This document shows, piece by piece, positions 7,456 through 16,858 of a stretch of DNA of 64,000 nucleotides. Position numbers and translations under genes: made by a program. The notes below the pieces were generated by a model, which saw only the letters and a list, made by a program, of their open reading frames with translations, was not told where the DNA came from and did not search any database. How positions within the stretch are numbered: the first letter of the stretch is position 1; each line of letters starts with the position of its first letter. The DNA comes from Marinobacter panjinensis (lineage in GTDB: Bacteria > Pseudomonadota > Gammaproteobacteria > Pseudomonadales > Oleiphilaceae), in NCBI RefSeq assembly GCF_005298175.1, contig NZ_SZYH01000001.1, forward strand, positions 2,108,001 through 2,172,000, written 5' to 3'.

Positions 7456-9768
7456 ATGGCCAAGGTAACAAGAATCCATAAACCTTGTGTGCCAATCAAC
7501 CCATCGTTTCGCACCATCGCACAAACGGGCGGATTGATCTGGGGTTTCATCTTTGTTCTTGTCCTGGCCGGTTGTGAGGGCGACACAGGAGATCGCGGCC
7601 CAGCAGGGCCTCCCGGCCCCTCCGGGTCTCCCGGATCCTATAACCAGGTTCCCGCAGAACTCCAGATTCGCATAACCGATGTCACCGTCAATAGCGCCCC
7701 GGTGGTCAAGTTTGAGGCCACAGACCAGTTCGGATTTCCGTTCGACCAGTTAACCCAGGGGCAGCCGTCTTTTACCATTGCCAAGCTGGTGCCGGGTACG
7801 GCCGGGGACAGCGACCACTGGCAAAGCTACCTGAACCAAATAGAACCGGCGGGTGTGGGCCCGGGAACCGAGTCCGCTGTCCAGGCCAGAACGGAAAATG
7901 ACGGCACCCTGGTCAACAATGGTGACGGCACCTATGAATATACCTTTGCCACTGACCTGGATTCCGTTACCGACCCTGTCACCGTCCCTTTTGAACCGGA
8001 TCTGACCCACCGGGTGGGACTGGAAATCCGGGGAAGCTTTCTCGGTGAATCTTTGCCATTAACCAACGCCGTTTTCACCTTTCAGCCCTCCAGCGGGCTG
8101 ACTGATAACATACCCACACGGAAAATTGTCGCCCAGGCGTCCTGTGATTCCTGCCACGGGGAGTTACGCATGCACGGTAATGGCCGCCAGGACGTGGATT
8201 ACTGTGTCACCTGCCATAATCCCGGCAGCACAGACGCCAACAGTGGTAACAGCCTGGATTTCCGCGTGCTGACCCACAAACTCCACATGGGTGAGCAACT
8301 GCCCAGCGTTGAAAGCGGCGGTGAATATGTCATTTACGGGTTCCGGGATTCCAGGCACGACTTTTCCGATGTCGCTTTCCCCCAAAGCCTGCAGACCTGC
8401 GTCAAATGCCATGACCCTGCCGATGCCGCAACGCCGGACGCCAGCAATATTGTCATGCGCCCGAGTATTGAGTCCTGTGGTTCCTGCCATGACGACGTCG
8501 ATTTCAGCGCGGGCATGGCGGGCGGCCACCCCGGTGGAGTTGTCACGGACAATAGCGAATGTTCGGTCTGCCACGCAGAGAACAAGATTGCCGGATCGGT
8601 ACTGGAATCCCATGCCATTCCGGCCAAGGTTGCCGCCAGCCGGTTCAGCTATAACATCCTGGAAGTGAACCGCACGCTTCCGGGTGAATTTCCAAGCATC
8701 AAGTTTTCGGTGACAGATCCGACCAACAACGATGAACCTTATGATCTGGAGAGTGATCCGGAATTCACCGCCGGCGGCGGCGCCAGCCGACTGGCTGTGA
8801 TTCTGGCCTGGGATACCAGTGACTACACCAACGACGGAAGCGGAAGTGCGCCCGGCAAGGTCGTTTCAATCAATGCTCTCAACGACCCTACCGCCAACGG
8901 CGATGGTACATTCACGGTCGTCTCGCAAGTCGCCATTCCACTAGACGTAGAGGGTTCAGGAGCCGTCGGCATTGAGGGCCACCCGGCCGCCGACCCCGAT
9001 GATGACGGCACCTATGACGTAGCCGTCAAGGTGACCGGAGCCGTGGACTATTTCCCCATTACGGACACCGAGGCCCAGCCTCGCCGCGAAGTTGTTGAGC
9101 TGGCCAGCTGCCAGAACTGTCATGGCGAAAATGACGGGCTCTCGCTCCATGGCTCCAACCGGACCGATAATGTCCAGCTGTGTGTCATGTGCCATAACCC
9201 TCGCGCCACCGACCTTGCGCAGCGCCCCGCGGACCCGGATGGTACTGACGACGAGACCAACCTGAATGCAGTGGATGGTGCTGAAGAGTCGCCCATTGAC
9301 TTCAAGCGGATGATCCACGCAATTCACGGTGCTGACAAACGCTCCGGGGACCTGCTTATCTACGGTTTCCAAAATACACCCCACGATTTCAGCGAAGTAC
9401 GTTACCCCCGCGACGCCGGCGACTGCGTGGCGTGCCACGCCGATGGCACCTTCGAGTTACCGCTGCCCGATGGAGTGCTGGGAACAACCATCGATACTCA
9501 GGCAACGGTTGCCACCGCCAACCCGTTTGGAACCAGTGATTTCATCACACTTGCCGCCGCTCTGGATCAGGGCGATGACGAGGTTATAACGGCGACAGCC
9601 TCGGTCTGCTCTGCCTGTCATGACGACGGGGCTACCCAGATCCACATGGAGCAGAATGGCGGCGGCTTTGGCGTTCCGGCAGGCACCGCCAATCAGGAAA
9701 GCTGTGCCGTTTGCCATGGTCCTGGCAGCATTGCCGACGTTCGCAAGGCTCACAATCTTGACGACTGA
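7456..9768 (+). CDS. mtrC: OmcA/MtrC-family decaheme outer-membrane cytochrome
   Basis: 770 aa from the ATG at 7456, chosen because AAGGAGG at 7441-7447 is 8 nt upstream; ATG 7450 is too close and GTG 7408 has no site. A lipobox (LVLAGC, Cys40) is followed by a short collagen-like Gly-X-Y stretch (GDRGPAGPPGPSGSPGS). Ten CXXCH motifs follow in two groups of five (CDSC, CVTC, CVKC, CGSC, CSVC; then CQNC, CVMC, CVAC, CSAC, CAVC), separated by a beta-rich domain. That is the MtrC/OmcA plan: two pentaheme modules and two barrel-like domains on the cell surface. It transfers electrons to extracellular acceptors. It is followed directly by MtrA- and MtrB-like genes. The symbol reflects family and context, not proven orthology. 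Confidence 0.9.
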   Translation: MAKVTRIHKPCVPINPSFRTIAQTGGLIWGFIFVLVLAGCEGDTGDRGPAGPPGPSGSPGSYNQVPAELQIRITDVTVNSAPVVKFEATDQFGFPFDQLTQGQPSFTIAKLVPGTAGDSDHWQSYLNQIEPAGVGPGTESAVQARTENDGTLVNNGDGTYEYTFATDLDSVTDPVTVPFEPDLTHRVGLEIRGSFLGESLPLTNAVFTFQPSSGLTDNIPTRKIVAQASCDSCHGELRMHGNGRQDVDYCVTCHNPGSTDANSGNSLDFRVLTHKLHMGEQLPSVESGGEYVIYGFRDSRHDFSDVAFPQSLQTCVKCHDPADAATPDASNIVMRPSIESCGSCHDDVDFSAGMAGGHPGGVVTDNSECSVCHAENKIAGSVLESHAIPAKVAASRFSYNILEVNRTLPGEFPSIKFSVTDPTNNDEPYDLESDPEFTAGGGASRLAVILAWDTSDYTNDGSGSAPGKVVSINALNDPTANGDGTFTVVSQVAIPLDVEGSGAVGIEGHPAADPDDDGTYDVAVKVTGAVDYFPITDTEAQPRREVVELASCQNCHGENDGLSLHGSNRTDNVQLCVMCHNPRATDLAQRPADPDGTDDETNLNAVDGAEESPIDFKRMIHAIHGADKRSGDLLIYGFQNTPHDFSEVRYPRDAGDCVACHADGTFELPLPDGVLGTTIDTQATVATANPFGTSDFITLAAALDQGDDEVITATASVCSACHDDGATQIHMEQNGGGFGVPAGTANQESCAVCHGPGSIADVRKAHNLDD

Positions 9769-9804
9769 CCAATGCACTGAAAAGACCCCAGACAGGAGCC
9801 AAAC

Positions 9805-10779
9805 GTGACCAGGACCGGCGACAGGAAACAGAACAACCGCCCGCATTGGATACTCGCTGGCGCGATTATGTTATTCAGTTTGTTTTCTGCCGGCATTGAG
9901 GTGATGGCGCAGGACGAAACGGATTCGTCCCTGGAATATACCGCGGAAGGCGCTGACACCTGCCTGGCCTGCCATGATGAAAACGGCGAAGTTCCGGTGA
10001 TGGATATTTTCAAGACGCCCCATGCGGTGCCCGGGGATGCAAGGACGCCATTTGCACAGCACCAGTGTGAATCCTGCCATGGGCCTGGAGCTGAGCACGG
10101 GAAGAGGCTCCGCTTTAATCAGGAGCGCCCGCCCATTCCTGCCTTCGGCGACAATGCGCTCTGGTCGAAACAGAAACAGAACGGTATCTGTCTCGACTGC
10201 CACCAGCGAGATCAGCGCATGCACTGGGATGGCGGAACCCATGAGCGACAGGACGTAGCTTGCGCGGACTGTCACCAGGTGCATGTCAGCGAAGATCCTG
10301 TCACCGTCGCCCGGCGTGAAGCGGAAATCTGCTCCGACTGCCACAGAAACGTGCAGGTTCAGGCCCACCAGATGTCGTCCCATCCGATGCGTTTCGGCGA
10401 CATGGCGTGCTCGGACTGCCATCAGCCCCACGGCTCTCTCAATACCGCCATGCTGAAAGAACCCACCCTGAATGACAGTTGCTACAGCTGTCATGCTGAC
10501 AAGCGCGGGCCCTTTCTGTGGGAGCATGCCCCGGTTGCCGATGACTGCACAAACTGCCATAGCCCCCATGGTTCCAACCACCCTGCACTCCTGAAGCAAC
10601 GGCCTCCGCTGCTGTGTCAGAGCTGCCACTCCCGGGCAGGTCACCCCAGCATTGCCCGCACCTCCGACGACTTGCCCGGTGGGCGAGCCTCGGCGTTCCT
10701 GCTGGGTGGAAGCTGTTTGAACTGCCATTCAAAGGTGCATGGCTCTAACCATCCTTCGGGAGCCAACCTGAGCCGTTGA
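9805..10779 (+). CDS. mtrA: MtrA/DmsE-family periplasmic decaheme cytochrome
   Basis: 324 aa with a GTG start at 9805 and a CAGGAG site just upstream. A signal peptide (LAGAIMLFSLFSAGIEVMAQ) is followed by ten CXXCH motifs spread evenly (CLAC, CESC, CLDC, CADC, CSDC, CSDC, CYSC, CTNC, CQSC, CLNC). This is the MtrA/DmsE/PioA heme count and length. In this family the protein sits inside the MtrB barrel and wires the periplasm to the surface cytochrome. It lies 36 nt after the mtrC-type gene and 30 nt before the mtrB-type gene, in one operon. Confidence 0.92.
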   Translation: MTRTGDRKQNNRPHWILAGAIMLFSLFSAGIEVMAQDETDSSLEYTAEGADTCLACHDENGEVPVMDIFKTPHAVPGDARTPFAQHQCESCHGPGAEHGKRLRFNQERPPIPAFGDNALWSKQKQNGICLDCHQRDQRMHWDGGTHERQDVACADCHQVHVSEDPVTVARREAEICSDCHRNVQVQAHQMSSHPMRFGDMACSDCHQPHGSLNTAMLKEPTLNDSCYSCHADKRGPFLWEHAPVADDCTNCHSPHGSNHPALLKQRPPLLCQSCHSRAGHPSIARTSDDLPGGRASAFLLGGSCLNCHSKVHGSNHPSGANLSR

Positions 10780-10809
10780 CGCAGCGGCGGGATACAGGAG
10801 GACAAAACC

Positions 10810-12894
10810 ATGCTGACGCTCAAATCACACTGGATCCTGCCTCTTGGCGTTGCACTGATCGTCAGCCCTGCCGGTGTCATGGCGGAAACCGATACTAAAA
10901 CTGCAGAATGCGAGGCCTGTGCCTTTGATTGGGAGCCAAGAGGGTATGTGGAGGCGGGTATTCTCTGGCTGGAGGACGATGAGCCTGAATTTACGAACTA
11001 TCGGGGATTTGATCGGGACGGTTTTTTCCTCAACGGTGCCATTGATGTTGTCGATCGCGATGAGGATGGCACCTACTGGTCTCTTCAGGGCCAGAATCTG
11101 GGGCTTGGATCGCGAAATGCTGCAGTCCGGGGTGGCAGGCAGGGAACCGTGGATTACTTCCTTGACTATCAGGAGCTGAATCACGACGTGTACGACCCTG
11201 TGAAAACCGTGTTTTCCGGAGCCGGCACTGAACGCCTGGAGCTCCCCGGCGACTGGGCCCGGGGGGATACGACAAAAGACCTGAGTGGCCTCGACGTCGC
11301 TTTGCGGGACATTGATATTGAGCTGGAGCGAAAGACTCTTGCAACCGGCCTGCAGTTTTTCCAGGGAGAGCACTGGGACTACAACTTCGAGTACACAGCA
11401 GATGAGCGCGATGGCACCCGGCTGATGGGCGGGAGCTTCCTGTTGCGATCAGCCATTTTGCCAGAGCCGGTGGATGATATTACCCACCGGTTCGACCTCT
11501 CGGTCGGTTACCTGGCAAAACTCTGGCAACTGCGTCTGGCCTATCACGGCTCATTTTTTGATAACGATAACCAGTCCCTGACCTGGGACAATCCCTTTAT
11601 TGTGCCCGGTGACGCCCCCAGGGGCAGATCAGCGGCAGCGCCGGATAACAGCTTCAACCGACTGATGCTTTCCGGAGCATTCCGCCCCACGCGCTGGCTC
11701 AGTGGGTCGGGGCACATTGCGGTGGGTCGTCTTGAACAGGATGACTCTTTCGTTCCCGCGACAATCAATCCGAACATAGGCCCGGTCGGGCTCCCACGCC
11801 AGGATCTGGATGCGAAAGTGAATACACTGAATGCTCGCCTGCGCCTGACCGGAAACGCTACCCGCCGGCTGACACTTAGAGCAGAAGGCTTCTTTGATGA
11901 ACGGGACAACGACACCCCAGTGGACAGCTACCGCCAGGTAGACACCGATCTTTTCGTGGCTGAACTCCGAGAGAATCGCCCTTACAGTTTTGAAAAAAAC
12001 GGCGGTGAGCTCAGTGCGGATTATCAGCTGACCAACAACACGGACGTGAGTACAGGATATGGCATAGAACGCTCCGAGTTTACTTACCAGGAGGTGGATG
12101 CCACAGACACGGATCTGTACTTTGGCGAGCTTCGGACACGGCCCGGGGAGCGAGTCGAGCTCCGGCTACGCCTGGGGTGGGAAGATCGGGATGTTGATGG
12201 CAGCTACGAGCCATTGGCGGTGGCACCGCCGGAAAATCCGCTGTTACGGAAATTCAATCTTGCTGACCGTGATCGGCATGAAATCAGACTGTCCGGCAAC
12301 TACTACGCCAGCGAGCAGCTCAGCTTTGGCCTGAACTCCGTATACGCCGACGATGATTACCATAACTCCTCGATTGGCCTGACCAAGGCAGTGGACAGAA
12401 TGGTCACGCTGGACGCTTCCTGGTCTCCCGGCCAAAGCCTCAACGCCTATGTCTATTTTACTCGCCAGAACATCGTGTCAGACATAGCCGGAAGCGAAAG
12501 CTTTGGCCGGCCCGACTGGTTTGCAGAGCATGATGACACCATCAACACCTACGGAGTTGGTGTACAGGCCAGGGAACTGATTCCCCACCTCGAACTGGGC
12601 GTGGACCTGGCTTATACACGGTCAAGAGGAAATATATCGATCGACTCGAGAACATCCGATCAGAAGTTCCCTCAACTTCAGGCTGATCGGATCAGCACCC
12701 GGATTTATGGCGAGTATTCCGTTTCCGACAGATGGAGTTATCGCCTGGATTACTGGCTTGAACATTACGAACAACAAGACTTTTTCATCGATGGTGTAGC
12801 TCCGGACACAACAGACAACGTTTTGACTTCCGGTCGCCAAAGCCCGGACTACATCATCCATGCAGCCGGGATATCCGCAAGATACCGTTTCTGA
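10810..12894 (+). CDS. mtrB: MtrB/PioB-family outer-membrane barrel
   Basis: 694 aa, ATG at 10810 with an AGGAGG site. After the signal peptide (ending VMA) comes a CXXC motif (Cys34, Cys37), a feature of MtrB-type proteins, then many amphipathic strands and a C-terminal aromatic ARYRF end. MtrB forms the sheath around MtrA and supports the surface cytochrome. Its place directly after the two decaheme genes completes the porin-cytochrome conduit. Acidic, Asp-rich loops are common in the family. Nothing looks truncated. Confidence 0.92.
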   Translation: MLTLKSHWILPLGVALIVSPAGVMAETDTKTAECEACAFDWEPRGYVEAGILWLEDDEPEFTNYRGFDRDGFFLNGAIDVVDRDEDGTYWSLQGQNLGLGSRNAAVRGGRQGTVDYFLDYQELNHDVYDPVKTVFSGAGTERLELPGDWARGDTTKDLSGLDVALRDIDIELERKTLATGLQFFQGEHWDYNFEYTADERDGTRLMGGSFLLRSAILPEPVDDITHRFDLSVGYLAKLWQLRLAYHGSFFDNDNQSLTWDNPFIVPGDAPRGRSAAAPDNSFNRLMLSGAFRPTRWLSGSGHIAVGRLEQDDSFVPATINPNIGPVGLPRQDLDAKVNTLNARLRLTGNATRRLTLRAEGFFDERDNDTPVDSYRQVDTDLFVAELRENRPYSFEKNGGELSADYQLTNNTDVSTGYGIERSEFTYQEVDATDTDLYFGELRTRPGERVELRLRLGWEDRDVDGSYEPLAVAPPENPLLRKFNLADRDRHEIRLSGNYYASEQLSFGLNSVYADDDYHNSSIGLTKAVDRMVTLDASWSPGQSLNAYVYFTRQNIVSDIAGSESFGRPDWFAEHDDTINTYGVGVQARELIPHLELGVDLAYTRSRGNISIDSRTSDQKFPQLQADRISTRIYGEYSVSDRWSYRLDYWLEHYEQQDFFIDGVAPDTTDNVLTSGRQSPDYIIHAAGISARYRF

Positions 12895-12939
12895 ACCCAG
12901 CCATGCAGAGTCAGTCCTGGGTTGCGCGGACTGCAGGAC

Positions 12940-13414
12940 GCCGCCGTAGCCAAACTCCGCCAACACAATCTTGCCGTTCTCCACTGTCAGTGGGCAAGAG
13001 CCATAACCAAGATAGGCAGCGCGCATCGGCTCATTGCGCAGGCTGGCGATGAGGTTTTCGGCCACTACAGGCGCCTGCTTGCGAACGGCCGCGGCGGTTT
13101 TGGCGGGGCCGTTAACGGCAACCAGGGTGCTCTGGTAATTCACGTCGATGCCGTATTTCTCTATGTAGGCTTCCAACGCCGGCACATTTGATCGGCATGG
13201 GCTTGGAGGTGACTTCCGGCCGGAAAACGCCGCCAACGACCATGGTCCAGCCGGGCTGATAGTGGTGGGTGCTGGCAGGTTCAATGATGGCTATGCCAAT
13301 ATCGCGATCACGCTTGTGGATGCTGGCCGCTACGGAAATACCGGCAGCCCCGCCGCCTACGATCACGACGGTATGTGTTACCTCGCCCTTGGGGATTGTT
13401 GTGTTGCTGATCAT
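12940..13414 (-). pseudogene. Decayed sulfide:quinone oxidoreductase (SQR) fragments
   Basis: Three pieces of an SQR/FccB-like flavoprotein lie in order but out of frame. The first is the N-terminal FAD-binding part from ATG 13414 ([30 protein letters not shown]), ending near 'SKPMPI'. The second is a middle piece ([15 protein letters not shown]...VNGPAKTA) in another frame. The third is a C-terminal part ([18 protein letters not shown]...[18 protein letters not shown]) fused directly to the middle piece. Intact SQR is about 420 aa; here a large central block and the C-terminus are missing and the first junction is frameshifted. The second junction falls at a 'KTA' repeat, consistent with deletion between short homologies. 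It is almost certainly non-functional and was probably linked to sulfide oxidation. Confidence 0.82.
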
Positions 13415-13636
13415 GCCTGGAACCTCTTGTCTTTATTTGGAGCCTGTGGCGCTTGAGATTAATCAAAGACTACCAACTATAGGTTCTATCGTTAGATTCT
13501 TTAGTAATATCACCAAACCTTAAAATCTCAACTTTTTATCAGAGAAGACATATGAGCTCGAAGGTTGTCACTCCACCCAAATGCTAAGGGGACTGAGCTA
13601 CCATGTTGTAAAGACTTCGAGGGACGGGAGCACAAG

Positions 13637-14236
13637 ATGGAGAAGACCCGCAACGACGCCACCAACCTGCAACAACTGCTGGGCCAGATCCGCGAGTCAG
13701 CGGGCAGTTCCGGGCAGGTGTCGGTAAACGACATCCTCAGTGGTGTGGGCGAGCGTTCCTTCGGGCCGGTGTTGTTGCTGGCGGGGCTGATAACACTGGC
13801 GCCGTTGATTGGCGATATTCCCGGTGTGCCAACGATTCTGGGGTTGATTGTTCTGCTTACGCTGGGCCAGCTGCTGTTCCAAAGGCATTCCATCTGGTTG
13901 CCATCGTGGATTTCCCAGCGCTCGGTTCCCCGCGACAAACTGCTGAAGGGGCTGGACTGGCTGCAAAAGCCGGCGCGGTTTCTGGACAGGTGGACGGGGC
14001 CGCGGCTGGTGTTCCTGGTGGATGGCCCCGGGCTTTATGTTATGGCCACTCTCTGCATGTTGGTTGCCATGGCAATGCCGGCAATGGAGGTAGTGCCCTT
14101 CAGTGCCAATGGCGCCGGAGCGGCGCTGATGGCGTTCGGGCTGGCGATTGTCGCGCGGGACGGGCTGCTGGCTGTTGTGGCAACCTCGCTTACGTTGCTG
14201 ACCGGCTGGTTCGTGATTACCGGCCTGTTGGGCTAG
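13637..14236 (+). CDS. exoD: ExoD-family membrane protein
   Basis: 199 aa from the ATG at 13637, which has GGGAG 7 nt upstream; the frame opens earlier at 13565 without a good site. A soluble N-terminus (NLQQLLGQIRES...VSVNDILSGVGERSFGPVLLLAGL) precedes four or so hydrophobic helices, including 'TLAPLIGDIPGVPTILG', which is characteristic of ExoD. The family was named from rhizobial exopolysaccharide mutants and its biochemical role is not settled. The gene is convergent with, and overlaps by 4 nt, the lipoprotein gene on the other strand. The 222-nt gap before it (13415-13636) shows no gene. Confidence 0.82.
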   Translation: MEKTRNDATNLQQLLGQIRESAGSSGQVSVNDILSGVGERSFGPVLLLAGLITLAPLIGDIPGVPTILGLIVLLTLGQLLFQRHSIWLPSWISQRSVPRDKLLKGLDWLQKPARFLDRWTGPRLVFLVDGPGLYVMATLCMLVAMAMPAMEVVPFSANGAGAALMAFGLAIVARDGLLAVVATSLTLLTGWFVITGLLG

Positions 14237-15105
14237 CGCCCACTGCTTTCAAGATCGTCGAAAAACGCTTGAGTGCGCGCGCTGATTTCGTCCAGTTTGG
14301 CCTCCCATGTTTGCTGGTAGCTTTTGAAGGACTCGTCGCTTAACCGCGAAAACCGGGCTCCCGCCTCCGCCAGCGCACGGGAGCTGTCAGCGAAGGCGTC
14401 GAAATCCGGCTCATCCAGCCTGTCACGGCTCTGGTTCAGGTCGGCAGCGGTTTGCTGCAAGGCACTGCGATCCCGGGCGGGGGCCTGTTGATGGTCTTCC
14501 AGTGCCTCTTCGATGGATTTCTCCAGTTCTTCCATAAACTCCTGCAAGGCACGACCGTAGTCTTCCATAACTTTCTCGGCCCGGCGGCTGGCCTCGTCGG
14601 AATAGGCCTCAAATTCACGGGCCATGGCGTCCATCCGGAGGGCCAGGTCATCCGAGGACTGACTGAAAGTAGCCGACAAACGCTCTCCCAGCCTGTTGAT
14701 CTCACCCATCAGGCCGTCCAGCGGCGATGGGTTCATGATGGCCTTGCCGGTGCGATCATAATCCACCAGCCAGTCACCATTCAGATTCACAAGATAGGTA
14801 ATCACTTCCCGGCGCTCGCCGGAGGCACCGTCTGCGGAGGGTAAGCGGGTAACTATGGTGGCTTCGCGCTCATCGATAATGACCCGGCCGAAATCGGGCA
14901 CGGTTTCAAACCAGTCGCGGGCAAACCCGTCGAAGGCAGAAGGATCGGCAAGCGTCGACAACTCGGCGACGGCACCCGCGTCGTCTTCGGCCATGGCCTG
15001 CCAGAACTCCGCGGCCACTTCCTGCGGCGTTTCCGGTTTACTGCACCCGGCAGCAACAGCCAGCACCAGCGACAACAATGCCACCTTGAACCACGTGTAA
15101 ATCAT
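14233..15105 (-). CDS. Lipoprotein with NTF2-like N-domain and helical C-domain
   Basis: 290 aa. The lipobox is AVAAGC (Cys21). Residues 25-125 look like a DUF4878/NTF2-like fold (PQEVAAEFWQAMAEDDAGAV...YLVNLNGDWLVDYDRT), and the remainder is a long coiled coil rich in Glu, Arg and Gln. The NTF2-like part usually forms a small cone-shaped domain without catalysis. No operon partner is visible on the same strand: the ThDP enzyme gene ends 50 nt upstream but belongs to a different unit. Function unknown. Confidence 0.75.
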   Translation of the reverse strand: MIYTWFKVALLSLVLAVAAGCSKPETPQEVAAEFWQAMAEDDAGAVAELSTLADPSAFDGFARDWFETVPDFGRVIIDEREATIVTRLPSADGASGERREVITYLVNLNGDWLVDYDRTGKAIMNPSPLDGLMGEINRLGERLSATFSQSSDDLALRMDAMAREFEAYSDEASRRAEKVMEDYGRALQEFMEELEKSIEEALEDHQQAPARDRSALQQTAADLNQSRDRLDEPDFDAFADSSRALAEAGARFSRLSDESFKSYQQTWEAKLDEISARTQAFFDDLESSGR

Positions 15106-15155
15106 TCAATCACCCTCAAACTGATGCCAATTCACACCGAATGATACTACACGGG

Positions 15156-16826
15156 CTACAGGTTGCAGGTCAGTTTTACCAATTCTTCATCAAACACCCG
15201 GCGATTTTCGCTGTAGTCCACTGGCACGTCAATCAGATGCACACCGCCTGCGGTCAGCGCCTGCTTCAGGGTGGGTTGCAGGTCTTCCGTCTTGCTGATG
15301 TGGTGGCCGGTGGCGCCGTAGGCGTCGGCATACTTCACAAAGTCCGGATTGTTGTAATCAAGCCCGAAGTTCGTGAAGCCTTCCTGGGCCTGTTTCCACT
15401 TGATCATACCGTAGGCGTTGTCGTTGATAATCAGGATGACCAGGTTGAGTTTCAGCCGCACGGCGGTTTCCAGCTCCTGGCTGTTCATCATGAAGCCGCC
15501 GTCACCACACACCGCCATCACCTTCAGGTGCGGATACAGCATGGCCGCCATCATTGCACTGGGCAGGCCGGCGCCCATGGAGGCGAGGGCGTTGTCCAGC
15601 AGCACGGTGTTGTTGTCATAGGCCGGGTAGTTGCGGGCGAACCAGAGTTTGTACATGCCGTTGTCCAGCGCAATGATGCCGTCTTCCGGCATCACCTGGC
15701 GTACATCGTGCACGATGCGCTGGGGGATGACGGGGAAGCGGCCGTCATCGATTTTCTCGGCCAGATGGCTGTCTACCGAGGCCTTCACTTCCATAAACTG
15801 GCTGAAATCGTGGGACGAGCACTCGCCACAGCGTTCCGCCAGGTATTCCACGCTGTTGGCGATGTCCCCCACCACTTCGTGCTGCGGAAAATACACCGGG
15901 TCCACGTCTGCGGCGCTGAAATTCACGTGGATGACCTGCTTGCCGCCCGGCTTCATGAAGAACGGCGGCTTCTCGACCACATCGTGCCCCACGTTGATCA
16001 CCAGGTCGGCATGGTCGATGGCGCAGTGCACGAAGTCGCCGGCCGAGAGTGCAGCGTTGCCCAGATAGCGGGGATGACGCTCGTCCACCACGCCCTTGCC
16101 CATCTGGGTGGTAAAGAACGGAATACCGGTTACATTCACCAGATGGATCAGCGCCTGGGACACCCGCTTGCGGTTGGCACCAGCGCCGATCATGATCAGT
16201 GGATGTCTGGCCTTGCGGATCATCTCGCAGGCGGTATCGAGGCTTTTTGTGCTCGCGGTAGGGCGGCGGGCATCACTGGGCTGGAAGATATGGGTATCGG
16301 CCTCGGCCATTTCCGAAGCGATGTCCTCCGGCAACTCCAGGTGAACCGCACCGGGACGCTCTTCCGAGGCCAGACGAAAGGCCTCCCGCACCTTGGCGGG
16401 GATGGTGTTGGCATTGCTGATCTGGCGGGTATATTTGGTAAGCGGGCGCATCAGGTCCACCACGTCGAGAATCTGGAACAGACCCTGCTTGGAAGACTTG
16501 ATGGGTTTTTGCCCGGAAATCATCATCATCGGCATACCGCCAAGCTGGGCGTAGGCAGCGGCGGTTACCAGGTTGGTGGCACCAGGACCGAGGGTGGACA
16601 GGCAAACACCCACCCTGCCGGTGAGTCGTCCGTAGGTGGCAGCCATGAAGCCTGCCGCCTGCTCATGACGGTTGAGAATCAGCTCGATACCGGACTCACG
16701 CAGAGCTTCCAGAAGATCCAGGTTTTCCTCACCCGGTACCGCAAAGATATAGCGAACCCCTTCATTCTCAAGGGCATGGACGAACAGTTCAGCACCGTTC
16801 CGACGATCATTGGCCTGTGCGCTCAT
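15156..16826 (-). CDS. ThDP-dependent acetolactate synthase large-subunit-like enzyme
   Basis: 556 aa. It has the three-domain ThDP enzyme plan: the Pyr domain with catalytic Glu in RHEQAAGF, a central nucleotide-type domain, and the PP domain with GDGGFMMN...NDNAYG binding Mg-ThDP. The sequence is closest to acetolactate synthase large subunits, including 'STLGPGATNLVTA'. No small regulatory subunit (ilvN) is adjacent, which argues against a biosynthetic ilv role. An AGGAGAG site precedes ATG 16826. It is the last gene of a three-gene operon with the papain-like protein and the ATP-grasp enzyme, so the substrate could be something other than pyruvate. AlsS-like catabolic synthase is the main alternative. 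Confidence 0.82.
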   Translation of the reverse strand: MSAQANDRRNGAELFVHALENEGVRYIFAVPGEENLDLLEALRESGIELILNRHEQAAGFMAATYGRLTGRVGVCLSTLGPGATNLVTAAAYAQLGGMPMMMISGQKPIKSSKQGLFQILDVVDLMRPLTKYTRQISNANTIPAKVREAFRLASEERPGAVHLELPEDIASEMAEADTHIFQPSDARRPTASTKSLDTACEMIRKARHPLIMIGAGANRKRVSQALIHLVNVTGIPFFTTQMGKGVVDERHPRYLGNAALSAGDFVHCAIDHADLVINVGHDVVEKPPFFMKPGGKQVIHVNFSAADVDPVYFPQHEVVGDIANSVEYLAERCGECSSHDFSQFMEVKASVDSHLAEKIDDGRFPVIPQRIVHDVRQVMPEDGIIALDNGMYKLWFARNYPAYDNNTVLLDNALASMGAGLPSAMMAAMLYPHLKVMAVCGDGGFMMNSQELETAVRLKLNLVILIINDNAYGMIKWKQAQEGFTNFGLDYNNPDFVKYADAYGATGHHISKTEDLQPTLKQALTAGGVHLIDVPVDYSENRRVFDEELVKLTCNL

Positions 16827-16858
16827 CCTCTCTCCTGTTCTGGCTTGATTGGCGGTGT

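Noticed and set aside
12895-12924. Terminator after mtrB
   Set aside because: Only a 7-bp stem with a 16-nt loop and no T-tract.
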